Below are positions 1 to 16,918 of a DNA stretch of 64,000 nucleotides, one piece after another. Within the stretch, counting starts at the first letter, position 1. Every line of letters begins with the position of its first letter. The translations under genes and the position numbers were made by a program. The stretch is taken from NCBI GenBank assembly GCA_026874595.1, contig CM049321.1, forward strand, positions 18,258,979-18,322,978, in the 5' to 3' direction. The notes beneath the pieces are model-generated. The model saw nothing but the letters and a program-made list of their open reading frames with translations, was not told where the DNA came from and did not search any database. This DNA is from Sipunculus nudus (taxonomy: Eukaryota; Annelida; Sipuncula; Golfingiida; Sipunculidae).

Positions 1-535
1 TGGTTCTTGTAAGCCATGATTTCCACATATATGAATAAAGGCATTTTTCAAATTAACTTTGTGTGTCTTAATTATTATGTTTTTGCATATAAATACCTAC
101 ATTTTAAGATATAACTTGCTGGTTAGCCCATTTGGGGACTGAGAGAGGCAAATTGGGCTAATCGCACAAAAATATATTCACCTCGTACAAAAATGCCCCT
201 TGCAATGTTGTGCAAGAGTATCCTGATTGCCAACATTGTTTTTTTTTATTCGCAAGATGTCTACCTCTAGGAAAAATAAAGTGAAAAATTTTATATCAGC
301 CCGGGCATTTTTTTTTAAATTACTTGCTTTGGCCCCCTGACTAGAAATGCCTAACCGAATAAGTCACAGAAAGAAGGTACGGACTAACTGTCCTTCATGC
401 ATCTTGTGTTTAAAAATATCACCATGAAGGGATGATAGTGGTGTAATAGTTACTCTTGCAGATATAAAGTTTCCTACTTGTTTTTACGTAATTAACATAC
501 TGTTATGAATCCAATTTGTTCAGGGAAATATTACT
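1..535. other. Intergenic, nothing recognised
   Basis: AT-rich sequence with short homopolymer runs. No coding potential, RNA gene or repeat that I can name on either strand. Confidence 0.5.
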
Positions 536-605
536 GGGCCGATCCAGGATTCGAACCCATAACGGTGGTGCTCAAGTCCGGCGTACCAACCGCTTCGCTA
601 GAAAA
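536..605 (-). repeat. tRNA-like SINE head
   Basis: Read on the minus strand, the stretch has a pol III B box (GGGTTCGAATCC, 547-558) and an A-box-like element (TAGCGAAGCGGTTGG, 587-601) at tRNA spacing. The ends do not form an acceptor stem, so I call a tRNA-derived SINE head and not a working tRNA gene. Confidence 0.4.
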
Positions 606-1086
606 GCAAGCTTCACTAGCGAGACAGTTCGGTTCGCTTTTATGTCACCCCGTAACATTTCCCCTAGGGACTCTAATGGTCACGTTTATTTGTGGTCAAG
701 GAGGCTGTTGGTACTAGTCGGCAGTATTAAAGCGTCTTTGGCTGTTGGTTATCGACTAGAAGGATGGTGGCCCCTTCAGACGTGCAGATAGTACATACAT
801 TTGCGTAAATTGTCACCAATTCATCCACAAAACAATCATTTTATGGTCTGTAAGTTTGGTTTAAGATGATGACCGGGTGGTTAACTTTCTCTATTTGATT
901 TTCTTAGGCTAGATGGATTTGGTGTTCTGTATTATTGGCTAAATTGTGGGGCAATTTCAGTTCAAGCAAACGAATTCCAAATCTCTTTGTATTCAGTCGT
1001 AGCCAGGGGCGGGGAGCCGCAGTGGGCCATGCACCCCCCCCCCACTCCCCCCCCGTGGATGCAACGGAATTTCACAGGTTTATACA

Positions 1087-1131
<45 letters not shown>

Positions 1132-1312
1132 CAGTGAAACCTCCTTGTGTCGAAGTTGAAGGGACCCTCAGAAAACTTCGACACATCCGAGGTTCGACAC
1201 ATGCGGGATTTATTTGATAATAATTTAACTAGAGTTGTCAGGAATATCGAGTCTGTAACTTCGACATAGGCGGGGTATTCGACATCAGCAAATTCGACAC
1301 AACGAGGTTTCA

Positions 1313-1315
<3 letters not shown>
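1132..1315. mobile_element. Short TIR element (pogo/Tigger-like MITE) in a TA tract
   Basis: A 184-bp element whose ends form near-perfect terminal inverted repeats of about 23 bp starting CAGTGAAACCTC; a single mismatch separates the arms. It is flanked by TA on both sides and sits inside a (TA)n tract (1098-1131 and 1316-1361), as expected for a TA-targeting Tc1/mariner/pogo element. It has no coding capacity. The inside is rich in TTCGACA motifs. The pogo/Tigger assignment rests on the CAGT-AACCTC terminus and the TA target. Confidence 0.7.

Positions 1316-1361
<46 letters not shown>
1316..1361. repeat. (TA)n microsatellite
   Basis: Pure TA dinucleotide tract abutting the right end of the small TIR element. 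It probably continued from the left tract before insertion. Confidence 0.9.
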
Positions 1362-1365
<4 letters not shown>

Positions 1366-1388
1366 CATTAAATAATTGCCTTTTCTAA

Positions 1389-3008
1389 CAGTGGCGGATC
1401 CAGAGGGGCACCTTCATAGATCTACCCCCATAGAGCTTTAATATTTCTTATTTTATCTAATTTCCCAATTTTCATGATTGGTTTTCATTTTTTCATATTT
1501 CTTTTTATTAAAAAGCAGTTTATTACTTCCAAACTCATTAGCTGGGGTTGAGGATATTTGTGAACAGCTTAGGACAACTGAAGAGCATCAGGGCCTGGTG
1601 GGGGTCGACCGTGAATCATCTCACAGCTTCTCTGATGATATCAGTACTCGAACTCGCGATCTGTGCTCCGAGGATTCCTGTGTGCTGTCAAGACAACAGA
1701 ACCCGGTAAAATGTAAAGATTAACATAAAACTTTAACTCATAAGTTATTTCATGCCGAGCATTACATTTAAAGGATAATATTTTGCAAGTTATAAACGTA
1801 AATGTAGCTTTGCGATATTGACTCTGAAATGTTGAAAGCGTTTCGAATTATAAGTAGAATTATAAATATTAAATATTTAACCCCCTACAGTTTGAATACA
1901 TAACGCTAAAGCATACGGGAACCATTTTTAAGGAACTGTATTTCTTTCGGAAAAACGAATTTTCGGAAATTCGGTCGAGGTTCTAGGGCCAATTTCATAC
2001 GACAGTTAATGATTACCTCAACGATATATTAATGAGGTAACACCGTGTTTCTTTTCTACACACGAAATTCACGACAGGAACTTATAAAAATATTGTATTA
2101 TTTCAGAGTTTGATAGGTAAAACCCATTTTAACCTGTTTTTAGGATACATGTGTGTCATTTTTTCCCAACAATTTCACAGGAGGGAAAGGTGAAATGATA
2201 TCTCCATCATTGTAGCTCGGTTAGTTTCTTTAACAGCCCGCTGGCGGCGCCGGTGGGCACAAGCATAACGCAGTCCGTTTTCTTTTCTTTGTCTCCATCT
2301 CTCTTGCAAATGACAGCAAAACGATCGTGTTCGATTGGTGTTCTTCTTGACAGAAAATAAGCTGAATAACTGCATGTATGAGTAGGTTATATCGGAATGC
2401 ATTGTATGGCCAGTCCCGCGTGCTATGGCCTCGCATATAAACCAACTTTAGCAAAAGCAATGTGCGAATGAAACCTCACCAATTCTCTTGCGAGTAAACT
2501 GCTAAGTCGTTTGGCCCGACATCCCAGCCAAAGCCGACTAACTCTACTTGCTTGAGTAAAAACGATATGGTTTGTAAAACACTTTAAAGCACTCTTGGAT
2601 AAACTGCTCAGGCGCTTACTTGGGGTACACGAAGCCTGGCGTTGCGCGACTAGCTGTAGTTATCACACCTTCGCTCCGGCGACAGCATCGACCCAGAACT
2701 AATTAATTAGGGTTACCACTCGGCTTGACCACCTGACTGCAGGCCTTTGTGACTCGTAATTAAAAAAATAAGGTGTTAACATGCTTGAAAAATATTTCGG
2801 AAATACGAATAAATTTTCGGTTCCCCATTTAAAATTTCGGAAAAACGAATTTTCGAAAATTTGGCATTCGGAAATACGGCGCTCTACTCTATATATATAT
2901 ATATATATATTTACAAAGATATACACAAATGTTAATTAGTACCCATACATGCATATTATCGCCCCTCAACCCCCAACCCCCGTTTTCGAATTTCTGGATC
3001 CGCCACTG
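1389..3008. mobile_element. Candidate non-autonomous DNA transposon with 16-bp TIR
   Basis: The termini are a perfect 16-bp inverted repeat: CAGTGGCGGATCCAGA at 1389-1404 and its reverse complement at 2993-3008. The 1.6 kb between has no recognisable transposase. It includes repeated TTCGGAAA/AACGAATTTTCGG motifs (1946-1975 and 2795-2860) and a (TA)n tract at 2889-2910. I see no matching target-site duplication, so these could also be two separate element ends. Confidence 0.4.
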
Positions 3009-3750
3009 ACCATGCCCCCCCCCACCTCAATCCTGGCTGCCCCACTGGTATTATCATATAACACAATCGGCAATGAAAAAATATTGATATAGATTTTACA
3101 TGAAATGAGCCCAGTTCCTTGAGGAAAAATATATTTTATATTTAATTTTCCACAAAATACATGAGGTTGTGTGATTTTTAAAAAAAAAAACTATTGGTGC
3201 ATCTTTGAGCGCTGTCAACCTCGCAGTGACGTAACACACAGAAAATCCCTCTGTGAGTAAAAATCCTAGATGTCATCAAATTTACAGGGAAAAATGAAAA
3301 AAAAATGTATTGCTAGATTTAATCATTTCTCAATTTTTCCTATGGTGTCACACTTTGCAACAGTCAATCACATCAAGGCCCAGTCTCTGTTCTGGATGAA
3401 ATCTACCATGCACATAACATTGCCAAGTGCTTTTACGTTTCCCTAACCTTGATGCGATTTGACTGGGCAATGATCTCCTCTTGCCCCGTAGTGTAATCCT
3501 CCCGGGTTGATCCAACATCAGAAGAAGATGTAATAGAGCAAGGTCACGAAGGGAAGCGGCTTTTGAATTATCTGGGAATAGGTTAAGCTACTTCTACACA
3601 AGGCTGGCCAGCTGCTGAGCCAATGCAGCTGCTGTAGCTGCGACAGCCCTTGCCCGCTGACAATCAATAAACACAGTATGCAAATATTTATAACGGATTC
3701 GATTATTGTTGTAATGTTCAGTTGTGCAGCAGTCCGTAATCTACCACAAC
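3009..3750. other. Intergenic, nothing recognised
   Basis: Starts with a C-rich run, otherwise AT-rich non-coding sequence. The open frames seen have no family signature. Confidence 0.4.
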
Positions 3751-4020
3751 CGGCTTCTGTGGCTCTGGGGTAGAGCACAGGACTCAAGGCCCGTAGATCG
3801 TGAGTTCGTTTCTCACCCGAGGTGGTGAGATTTTCTCGGTCGGCTCCAACACAGGATGAGCGCTCTGCAGGCTTAATGGGAAGGTCGTGCCCAACGGCCG
3901 TGTTTCACTCACAAACGACGTCGCCCATCGGGCGTTCCTCGGTGGTATGATCAAGTTATTTCACACCCAGGGCCCGAAAGGTACAATAATCACCGGGACT
4001 GGTTAACACAAGAAAATAAA
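3751..4020 (+). repeat. tRNA-derived SINE, family S1, copy 1
   Basis: About 265 bp with an A-box-like head (GGCTCTGGGGTAGAGCA), a B-box-like GATCGTGAGTTCG, and a body ending GGTTAACACAAG plus an A-rich tail. The same sequence recurs in inverted orientation at 15785-16062 and in part at 18425-18601, which shows dispersal. Confidence 0.75.
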
Positions 4021-5899
4021 ACGAGAGAAAGCGTGTAATACTTCCCTGTCAAGTAGTACGAAACCGGAATGGAATTGTGCAGATGTCCTTATTACTTAGT
4101 TTAGCAAGCATAAAAAAATGGAAACGGTTACCTCCAAAAAATAATAACCTAAGTCAGGTTCAGCTGATCCACCTGATTTGTTCCTGAGCTTAATGGAATA
4201 TTTGACATTCTCAAAGTCAGTGTTGTTCCGAGTTTATTGATGTATGACAAAATTTGTTATATCTAGTTAGTTGTCAAACACTTTCTGTATGCACTCGTGA
4301 GAGTAAGGCAAAAAATATTACTAACACCAGGCATCTGCTCAGCTTCTGGATCTTGATGACCATGAAAACTAACTGGAGATGATCAAATAACAGATATCAT
4401 TGGCTGCTGGCTCACGGTTGATATCTTGTCCATCAAATTTGGATCCGTAGGGAAACCAATGGAACGAACTGGAGGTGCCTGGGTAAATGTAATTCAATGT
4501 GTTATGACCCTATCTATAGTACAAAAACGAAATAAAGCTCTCCCATTGGATCAAGAAGATTGCTTCTTATAAAAACTTTGTCCGAAACAATTGGAGTGAT
4601 TTGCATGACAAGCGTGCGATCATGACATAAAATAAAACATCCAGAATCAAAGCTTCAATGGTTTGTAAAGAATTTCTAAGGACAAATCATCTGATAAAAA
4701 AATATAAAATTGTACAATAAGAGTGACCAAAACTATTTATTTTTTATCTTATTCCCAAGGCCGTTCATTCGATTAGTTGATACTCTATTATCGCTTACTT
4801 CTGTCCACTTTTGCGTGAAATCTCCAAAACTGACCTTGAGGCAAATATTAATCATGCGTGACAGATTTACAATTAATATTTATTTTTGAGGTTGTTGCAT
4901 GTACCACCGTTATTGGCCTTTCACAAGTAATGGACTAATACTCACACCGTATAGATTTACCTTACTTTTAATCAACATTCCATATAACTGCTCACCTGCG
5001 GGTAGTCGGAGGGTTTAAGACGTGGGGTTGGGGTTTAGAGGCAGGCAAGGGGAGGGGTGGGGGTTGAGGTTGATTGTATACGTCTGATTTCATAGTCCAC
5101 TTATCAGATCTGAAAATAAATTGCAACCTTGCACTGAGGTAGAAAGTAGATTTTATGTTTAGGTTTTGTTCGCAAGACTTCCGACGAAAAATCTGTCGGG
5201 TGCCAAGGTAATACACCTTGGGCATTTTTCTTAGCTTTGATTAAAACAGTTTTTGTATTTTTTGCATAATATTTGAACCAGGATGCACTTCACCTAAGAA
5301 ATGAAAAATAAAATCCTACAAAAGGGGTTTCAACGTTTTTGTTGGTCCTTAACATTATAAATAACATTATAAAGAATTAATCTGGATTATTGGATGGCAG
5401 CCAAAGCCCTGCAATATGTATCTATTATTTTTTATTATATTGTTGTAATTTTTGCATTTGATTCTAGGTTTAAGGGGCCCGGAAATCCAATGAAATCATT
5501 TAAAGGCTCATACAAATTTAGTAGTTATTTAATAAGTAAATCAAATATAGCATCAAAAATGGCTGCCATTTACATGCAATTTATTTTTCAAATGTTAGTT
5601 ACACAGATGTGACCATATATTTATATTCATTCCAGATCGGTACTTTTAATCCAAAATGACTTTCAAAAATATTTGTTAGTACTGTCTACCCTATAGTTTA
5701 TAAGAATGAAATCTACTGGTTTAGTAAAATCCACCTCTAGTGTTAAAGCTTGAGTAATATGATAACAACTTATCAATCCAAGATGGCGGCCGAATTATCG
5801 TACACGACAACAAACCGTTCCCCTTTTCAATAAGGCCAGCTGCTAACCTACCTTTTCTGTATAATTGATGTTATTTCTGAATTACTTTATATTAATGAA
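4021..5899. other. Intergenic, nothing recognised
   Basis: AT-rich non-coding sequence. A G-rich patch near 5030-5070 is low complexity. No conserved reading frame found. Confidence 0.4.
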
Positions 5900-6137
5900 A
5901 GGGAGCCTGGATAGTCGAGTGGTAAAACGCTTGGCTCTCTTCGCTGGCGACCCGGGTTCGATCCCCGGTATGGACATGAGAATGTGTTGTAATGCCCCGT
6001 CCAAGCCCGGTGGTTTTCTCTGCGTTCTCCGGTTTTCTCCAAGCCTACAGACTACCAAACTCTATCATCTGAGCCATGGAGAGTGCCTTGATTAGTTAAA
6101 TAACTATTTGTACATTCCATGTAAAATAAAAAAAAAA
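5900..6137 (+). repeat. tRNA-derived SINE, family S2, full length
   Basis: The head has an A-box region (ATAGTCGAGTGGTAAAAC, from 5911) and a B box (GGTTCGATCC, 5955-5964). A central block reads TTCTCTGCGTTCTCCGGTTT, resembling central domains of several widespread marine-invertebrate SINEs. The tail ends in AAAATAAAAAAAAAA. Head, body and A-rich tail in order indicate a complete SINE. Confidence 0.75.
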
Positions 6138-7242
6138 GTTCATATGAGCTGTATGGGCATTCCTGTTAAGAAAAGTCCTTATAAAGACGGTACATTCGCC
6201 AATATTGAAAAACAGAAAGACAATATAACCTAAGGTGGTCTCATGATTCCATATACGAAGAGTTAAATGGTCCCTTTAAGCAATTGGCCCTGCAAAGAAC
6301 TCTGACTTGTCGTCAGATGCCTTTGTTAAACGTGTTTGGATTATTTTGGCCACTTATGTAAATAAAAACGAACTGTCTGTATTCGGAGGAACCGGCTTTT
6401 CCAAACCTTTTTTATGAAAGGCTCAAGGGATAATATGTTGTTAATAGACATCCGATGGCACAAGAGGTCCATTTAATGAAGTTAAAATCTTAAGGATTTA
6501 AACTAAGAAATTTACACAAGACCAAGTATACAAGTGATCGATTTGATAAAAGGTGGTCGATTACTCTTGACATTTGCTCAACAGCTTCGTTATAGCATGT
6601 TTATTTGTAGTACTTAACCGTGTGATTCGCATCTTATTTTTGGCGGTTTCAGACTATGACCTTTGACCTTCAAGGCAACTGAATGAGGTGCAGAAATATG
6701 TCTTGATATTTGATATTGTATTTCTAAACCATTCACCTAAAAATGAGTCTGTCTGCACAAACGTAAGCTAAATACAATATAACCAATGATCTTTGAGAGT
6801 TTTGAAAAGAAATTCAGATATGAGATAAAATGATTAAACCATTTGCATTACAGTTCATGACGAAATTTTCGTATCAATAGCAAAGAAGGTCAAGGTCGTT
6901 TCCAAGGGCAATACCAAAATCATTTCCGCATATACCTATAGACTATATAGAGCAGATCCGCCACATATTGAAGATGGAAGGTTTGGGATGAAAAGTTTGG
7001 CCCCATTACCTTGACATTTAAACTCAAGACCCAAAAATCAAGAGCGTTCTTACTTTCTTATAAGTCAAGTTTGAAACTAATATTTCAAAACAAACTGGAG
7101 TTATCACCCGGAAATCCGATTGATGGTAATTTGTTCAACTGTTTATTTTTTTTTTTCTAAGGATTTTTTTATATACTAAGATTTTTATTCCGGACAGGGT
7201 AATATTTATGACACTAAACAAGCAGCCATTCTGACACCATAG
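6138..7242. other. Intergenic, nothing recognised
   Basis: Non-coding AT-rich sequence. No gene or repeat family recognised. Confidence 0.4.
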
Positions 7243-7800
7243 AGCCGAGTTAGCCACATGCATCTGGTTTGGACAAAAAGACGGCTGTCTTCAGTATTTA
7301 GCCGAGTTTCGTGGCTCGACTAGGCTTGCAAATATGTCGGCTGGCTTAAACTGACCTGAGAGCCTATTCATTTGACAATGTTACGAAGTAACATTTTAAT
7401 GTTACAAAGAATCCGTTTTATTAAACAAGCTGTCTATACTGCGCGTGACATTTGCATCCATTTTTTTAATTAACTAGTTTGTAATTAAATGTCTAGTATA
7501 GTTTATCCTGCTGGTTTTTTTATAAGCACATTTTCATACTCCAAACAACCAACAGAAACAAGAAAAAAAAATTATAAATAAAAAAATCCTGAGCATTTGT
7601 TTCGGGCATAGTTATTGTAAAATATTGATCTTTTTGTATTTTTTTTTGTTCTCAAGGCAAACGGAGCTGCACAAAATCGGCTCACCCTGGCTTAATGAAA
7701 TATCGGCGGCACCTCTTGATAAACTCGATTGGCTCGGTTAAATCTTAACTCGGCTGGCGGCGCCGCAAAAGGACGCCGGCGCCGGACTCAGCTCACTGCG
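7243..7800 (+). repeat. Dispersed repeat R1, copy 1
   Basis: About 560 bp, GC-richer than its surroundings at the right end, with several GCCGAG/CTCGGC motifs. It matches 28350-28900 along its whole length in the same orientation. AGCCGAGTTA near the left edge and TTAACTCGGCT near the right edge form a short inverted repeat, so a non-autonomous DNA element is possible. No open frame. Confidence 0.65.
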
Positions 7801-8254
7801 TCGTCATCCTGGTCCATGAAAATGAGAGCAAAACGTTCCTGAGAATTAAAGCATGAAGGTGGCTAGTCAAAATCTTTATGTATAAATGATTACTCTCTTA
7901 CTCTTCGTACAAAATTATAAACTGCATATAACACCTGCCAAGGAAAGTTCTCATGAGGCCCCTACAATGGAATCAAGCATGCTTATTATCTACAAGCTAT
8001 TTTTAGCCTAAACTAGATTATTTTTCACAAAAAAAAGGTTTTCAAATGGATTTAAATACTCGATCCCCGAAATAGGTATCTCCTGTATCTAACTCTTACA
8101 TACTTTGATAAAAAAATAAATTAATATTCAATAACATTTTAAAAAATAACATCTCCTGGTATATAAATGTCGCCCTGCATGATATATACACATATACCGA
8201 ACTTATACAAATAATGCATGTTTATATATAAATGTATATTCCTGTGAAAATATT

Positions 8255-8299
<45 letters not shown>

Positions 8300-8548
8300 G
8301 AAACTGAGGAAAGCCGCCATACCAACTTCTTCAATGGAGTTGTTTCGCCACTGAATGTAAGGTAAATGTTTCTTTTTGACCAATTGTCATCCAATCGCTC
8401 CAAAGAGGGCGCGACAACAAGTGACGTCATCAGCTTGGCAAACACACGCTTTCCCCATGTCCTACTGCAGTATGGATAAATGAACCCGCTTGCTCTAATA
8501 ATAGTTACAACTTGTATATTACATCTCCTAAGGTTAAGACTTCATTAA

Positions 8549-8612
<64 letters not shown>

Positions 8613-9308
8613 ACATGCAGTTGCCAGTTTGTTTCTATTATTTACTGTGCGCTGTTCTGGTCTGCATTTAATGAAATATTCTCCGTCTTTACGAAACAGG
8701 ATGTGGATATGATGAAAATACTGTCCAATACAAGTGGGTGTGTAAACAGTTGTATGACCTCTTGTGCCATGTTGTATACCATGCACGCATGTGTTAGTCA
8801 ATTACTATCGCATTAACAGCGTTACGGTCTCCATAGGGCTCCATTAGATATTATATTTCTATTCGAAACTCTGGACGAGATGACTTTCCGAAGAAATTCA
8901 ACATCTTTTGCAATAATTGTATAAAATAATTATTATCTGTCAATTCTATCATTTGATAATTTGAGCTAAAGTTTTGAAACAGCGATGTGAAACTGCCATA
9001 AAACTCGCATTTGTGAAACCGTCGTATCCAATGGGAAAATATTACTATTTGTCGATAATTTTATTGTTGTTGCAATACCGAGACCCAAGATAATTAAGAA
9101 AATATACAGTTTTGCTGCCTGTTTATACATACATTTTGCAATCAGACACCCAAGGTTCACAAATGCGTTCCGTTTACGAGTCTGTATGATAGGCTTGTTT
9201 ATGTCAAGACGCTCCTTTATGTCCATTTACTGAAGATAATTAACATCAATGAACCTTGTCCATTGCAAGCTTTTGTTTTCAGTTTGCCACACCTGCCGTG
9301 TATAAATG
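7801..9308. other. Intergenic with microsatellites
   Basis: Non-coding. Holds a (TA)n tract at about 8256-8290 and a compound (TA)n(GT)n tract at 8551-8611. Open frames across these are low-complexity artefacts. Confidence 0.5.
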
Positions 9309-9367
9309 TATATAAACCCCTTTGCTGTCGGGTGATTCTGTAGAAGCAGGGAGGTGCCGAGAGAGCG
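9309..9367 (+). promoter_or_regulatory. Putative core promoter and 5' UTR exon of the VWD gene
   Basis: TATATAAA at 9309-9316 is followed about 30 bp downstream by a short segment ending in a consensus donor, GCG/GTGAGT (exon end 9367). The first coding exon of the VWD gene at 13702 is itself preceded by an acceptor (TAAACAG, ending 13693), so a non-coding first exon is expected upstream. This is the best candidate I see. The link between the two is inferred. Confidence 0.35.
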
Positions 9368-9957
9368 GTGAGTAGACACGTACAGCTGTTGCCTGAATAT
9401 TCCAGACTACACACACATACACACGGGAAGCAAAACATCATAGCCGGTATTTTTATTTGTTTTCCTTAAGGACGTATGACATCTCTTTGTATAGTAAGCT
9501 GGTCAATAGGACGGGTGAAATCTTTAAAAAGAATGTATGTTTAAGGTAGTTTAATAAAAAGGTCCAAGTTAATCGACTCTTAAACATTTGTTTTGAGGAG
9601 TTTACTTGGCGTAATATTTCGCTGTTTCAAGAGTGGTTGCACTGGTTTTAAATAAACACTTGTCGATGAAGCCAACATTAAAGCTTGATATTCCACAAAT
9701 ATTCGGGTTTTTTTTAAATACCTTGGTGTCTGACCTATTGCACGATTATTGCATAAGAGTTGCATTTTCAACCACATTGTAACATTTTTAAAACAGTAGA
9801 GACTGAAGTTACGAACACAGTGTAAACGTACAGGTAGGGATATAAAATACTTGAGAACAGATAACTGGTCGTGTTTGGTTCAATATATCAACATTTTATA
9901 TTGTAATTTGAAGTAACTAAATGACATTCGAGCATGAATCCTTCTACAATTGGCTAT

Positions 9958-10425
9958 ATAGTCTTTTCCACCAGTAGGTGCCAATTGTAAATTGTACATT
10001 ATTCTCTTAAACTTAAAAACGATCACACAATCTGCCATTAAAGCTGATGAGGGAGCAAAGGCCTAATATGAGATGTAAAAGTACATCACAAAATCCAACA
10101 TATATATTTAACAACCTTTTGTGTCTTCTGTATCTTTTGGCCAGATGACATGGCCTCTGCCATAGGTTAACAGCGTCACTTTGACAATGACATTATTTAA
10201 AATATTTATGACACTCAACAACCAATCAACAGTTGTTAAATGCAGTTGTTTGAGCATGTGACACGTGACCAGATTGGTTGAGATGTTGTAAATAATACTG
10301 TGCTTTCATATACTGATTATAATTAATTACTTAAATATTTTACAAGGTAGGTATTCCATTCTAGTTAATAAGGCCAATGCCTTATTCCGCCATTACAGCT
10401 TATTTTCTGGAACTCGTCTCATGTG
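9958..10425 (+). repeat. Dispersed repeat R2, copy 1
   Basis: About 465 bp that align along their length with 21137-21605 in the same orientation, sharing for example ATTCTCTTAA, GAGGGAGCAAA, GTTGTTTGAGCAT, GAGATGTTGTAAA and TACAAGGTA. Non-coding; class unknown. Confidence 0.65.
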
Positions 10426-13590
<3,165 letters not shown>

Positions 13591-13701
13591 TATATATATA
13601 TGAGTGTGTTTGTGCGTAAATTCTATACAATTTTTGTATAAAGATAATTATTCTGTCTTATATATAATATTCTTATTTGTTTTGTATAAACAGGAGACAC
13701 C

Positions 13702-13744
13702 ATGCCACGCCAGAGGATTCTTTTCCCCCTACTTGTACTTCTAG
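13702..13744 (+). CDS. VWD gene exon 1: start codon and signal peptide
   Basis: The ATG at 13702 opens MPRQRILFPLLVLL, a basic start followed by a hydrophobic run, then a donor CTAG/GTAAAT (phase 1). An acceptor-like TAAACAG precedes it at 13687-13693, so this is probably the second exon of the transcript. The next exon completes the signal peptide. Confidence 0.75.
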
Positions 13745-16700
13745 GTAAATTTTTATTTTATCTTTAAAATTTAAATTGGACTTCAAGAAATGGGTGATGC
13801 GTATTGTAGAGGCTTATCAAACAACGGGAGATATAGAGGACACTATTATTTTTATATCCGATTTTCTGTAAAAGTGTTGTTCACATTTGATAGTTAAAAT
13901 TAATGGAAAAAATGGGAAGTCCTCTATAGAGGCCCTACTGTCCTGAACCTTTGGGAATTAGGTCAAGGTAAAAAAAATAAATATAAGGTACAATTATGTG
14001 ACCTATGACTAAAATAATGCCCAAAGTTTAAGTTTTATTTTTTTTTTATTTCATCATATCTGTGCTATAACCCAAAACAATGTAATCTATATTGTAATCT
14101 ACGGCCTGAACTCTGTTGATCCTAAGACAGTCCAACCACAAACAGGGTTGACCCAGATATTGATACAGGAGTACACTCATCAACCGCTATAAGATAATTA
14201 AATTAGCTATTTTCATTATGATGTCGGGTTTTATCGAACAAAGGTGTCAGTGTGTTCAGCTGTTATTAGTTGTACCAGTCAAATACAATATATCGCCAAT
14301 GCATTTTGCTCGTGAAGATGGACAGCCCCCTTGTGCATCCAAGTGTGATTAAGCCAGACACTCATTAGCACGGACGAAACAGACTATTCGCACTTTTTTA
14401 GCGTATGAACTCTATTTAATTAATATGATTATTGAACAAATGCAAAGTTGCAATAGTTTCGTACCAGAATGCATGGCAAATTTAAGGAAACTTGCAAAAT
14501 TTGACGTTTATCCATGACTGAAAGAACCCGTGTAGCTCTTCCTTGTATAATCCTTTGAGGCAATGGATTCAAGATCAAATCTAATCCAAATAGTGCAGAA
14601 TTCAGCAATTTAGCAAATCTTTTCAAGTTCCTGTAATATATAAACTCAGCATATTAAAATAAATATCAAATATCAGGATGATGGGCCATTAAAAACACTT
14701 GTGCACAAACAGTTTTGTTGAAAAATTGGGGTGTCACATTGGACGCTAGGGGGCACTAGTTGGTTTTCAGGCAGGCAGTCAATTACTACATCCACACACG
14801 AGAGTATTAGTGATATCCGGTATAATAAAAGCCGTTACAAATGTAAAATAATAGGCATATAGCAGTAACGGTAGGCAAATCATGTAGTCACGCAGAAGTA
14901 AACACGGTTTCTGATCAGAGTATACCTTACGCGTCCTCTTATATCTATGGGATCTGTTTTTATCTTGATCATGGGAGTGTGCCTACTTGATCTAGCTATC
15001 AAATTTACATTAACATCTACCTGTTCTTCTAGTTTCAGCACAGCAAGCTCAAGGTCAAAACACACCAGGTAAGTTTATTTTCCGGCCATAGAATGCGGCC
15101 ACATTTTAGTTCGCTTACAATAAGGTTGAGGACAGGGAAACAGCCACCTCGGATTGGGTTTTTTTTTTATTTTGGCTTGTTAACAACATCTACGTGACTG
15201 TACATATATCATATATATCAAAGAACCCTGAAATATATATATATATATATATATATATATTCGTTCATGGTATGATTTCTTAATCTATCAGTTATAATAA
15301 TCAAGAACGCGTATGGAGCCTCACAGGTACACCCCTCTTGTGGCCAACTATATTTTTAACTTCTGTTTCTATTTTCATAACTTTTATTTTAGTATTAAAT
15401 AATTTGACGCTCATAACCTCACCTTGCTCTCTATCCTACCCGCAACCGGATCCCCTGTAGGAAGAACTTTAATTTGCTGCTGTGCTTAAATGGTACATGA
15501 AATTAAAATTGTGTTCTAAATTAATAATGAAGCTTTTCAGCTTGAGCTTAATTCATGCCTACATATCGGCTATGTCCGGCGTTATTTATTTCCGTTAAGT
15601 TCACGATCAATACAGCATAAAACCAATTCTGTTTTTTTTTTTTATTTTTATTATTTTTATTTTGTTAAAGGTAATCACCTCCTTTTTTAATGCTAGCTTG
15701 ACTGAGTATAGGTACATCTGCAAAATTCCTTCCAGTTTCGGATTACATGACAGGGCAGTATCACACATTTCCTCTTATTTTATATCCTTGTGTTAACCAG
15801 GCCCGGTGACTATATCACCTGCCAGCCCTGGGTTGGTAATCGTCCTCATTTGTGGGTCATACGACCAAGGAACCCCCGAAAGACGCACTCGTTTATGAGT
15901 TAAATACCGCCTTTGGGCACGGTCTTCCCGTTAAGCCTGCAGAACTCTCACCCAGGGTGGGGGCTGACTTAAAAAAAAAAAACTCACCGCCTCGGCTGAT
16001 ATTCGAACTCACGATCTCCGGCTTTGAGTCATGTTCTCTACCCTTGAGCCACAGAAGCCAGTATATTCATATATCTCAAAGTTTAGGGCAGTGTCATTTT
16101 ACACAAGTTTCAATAGTAAATTAAATATAGCAATTTCATGGTGCATTTTTTTTACAGTCTGGATGATTTGAAACCTAAATATATTATATATGATTTTTTT
16201 GTACTTTTTATCACAATTGTATAAAATCAGTTCCTGTTCAATACAGGATAAACCCAGTAATTTCATGTGGTCGAAATCTTATGTCAAGTTCACCTTCCAC
16301 TTGGATGGAAATCCGTCCAGTTTTATATGGATCATTATTAAACAAAGTGAACACAGCAGAGTAAACAACAATGAAAAGAAAACTGTATTTCATATCATGG
16401 GCCTGTGTTTTAATAGTTTGCATACATAGTCCCTCTAGGCTGGAGCATTCATAGCCAACCTGTTGATGTTCAGCAAGACAAATGTCGGTCATTTGTTACG
16501 TCACTGTTTGTGGCACCACTAATTAACTCATCATTGGCTGTGTCTATCAGATCTTCCCGCATATCAGCAGCACTGAAGCAACGGCTGCACTGTCTAGTGT
16601 CAGCTGAAAATAAACTGACCAAGCACTGCCCCAATATCTACTTACCCAGCCTTAGCGAATGAATCTATAAAACAGGCACATTGTTATCACTTGGTTATCA

Positions 16701-16855
16701 CCACAAGCCAAGTCTAATCACTCTACGTTTACTGTGTTTCAATATTATCAAAAACTCCATCACTAACTCATTTTTTTCAAGGAATAGAAAGCTAATAGCT
16801 TCATTTCTATTGCTTGAGGGTGTTTTACTATTACTATTACAGGTTTAAGTTTCTT

Positions 16856-16918
<63 letters not shown>

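Noticed and set aside
536-605. Possible tRNA gene (also 5903-5975 and 57067-57140)
   Set aside because: B boxes are good but acceptor stems do not pair; they are SINE heads.
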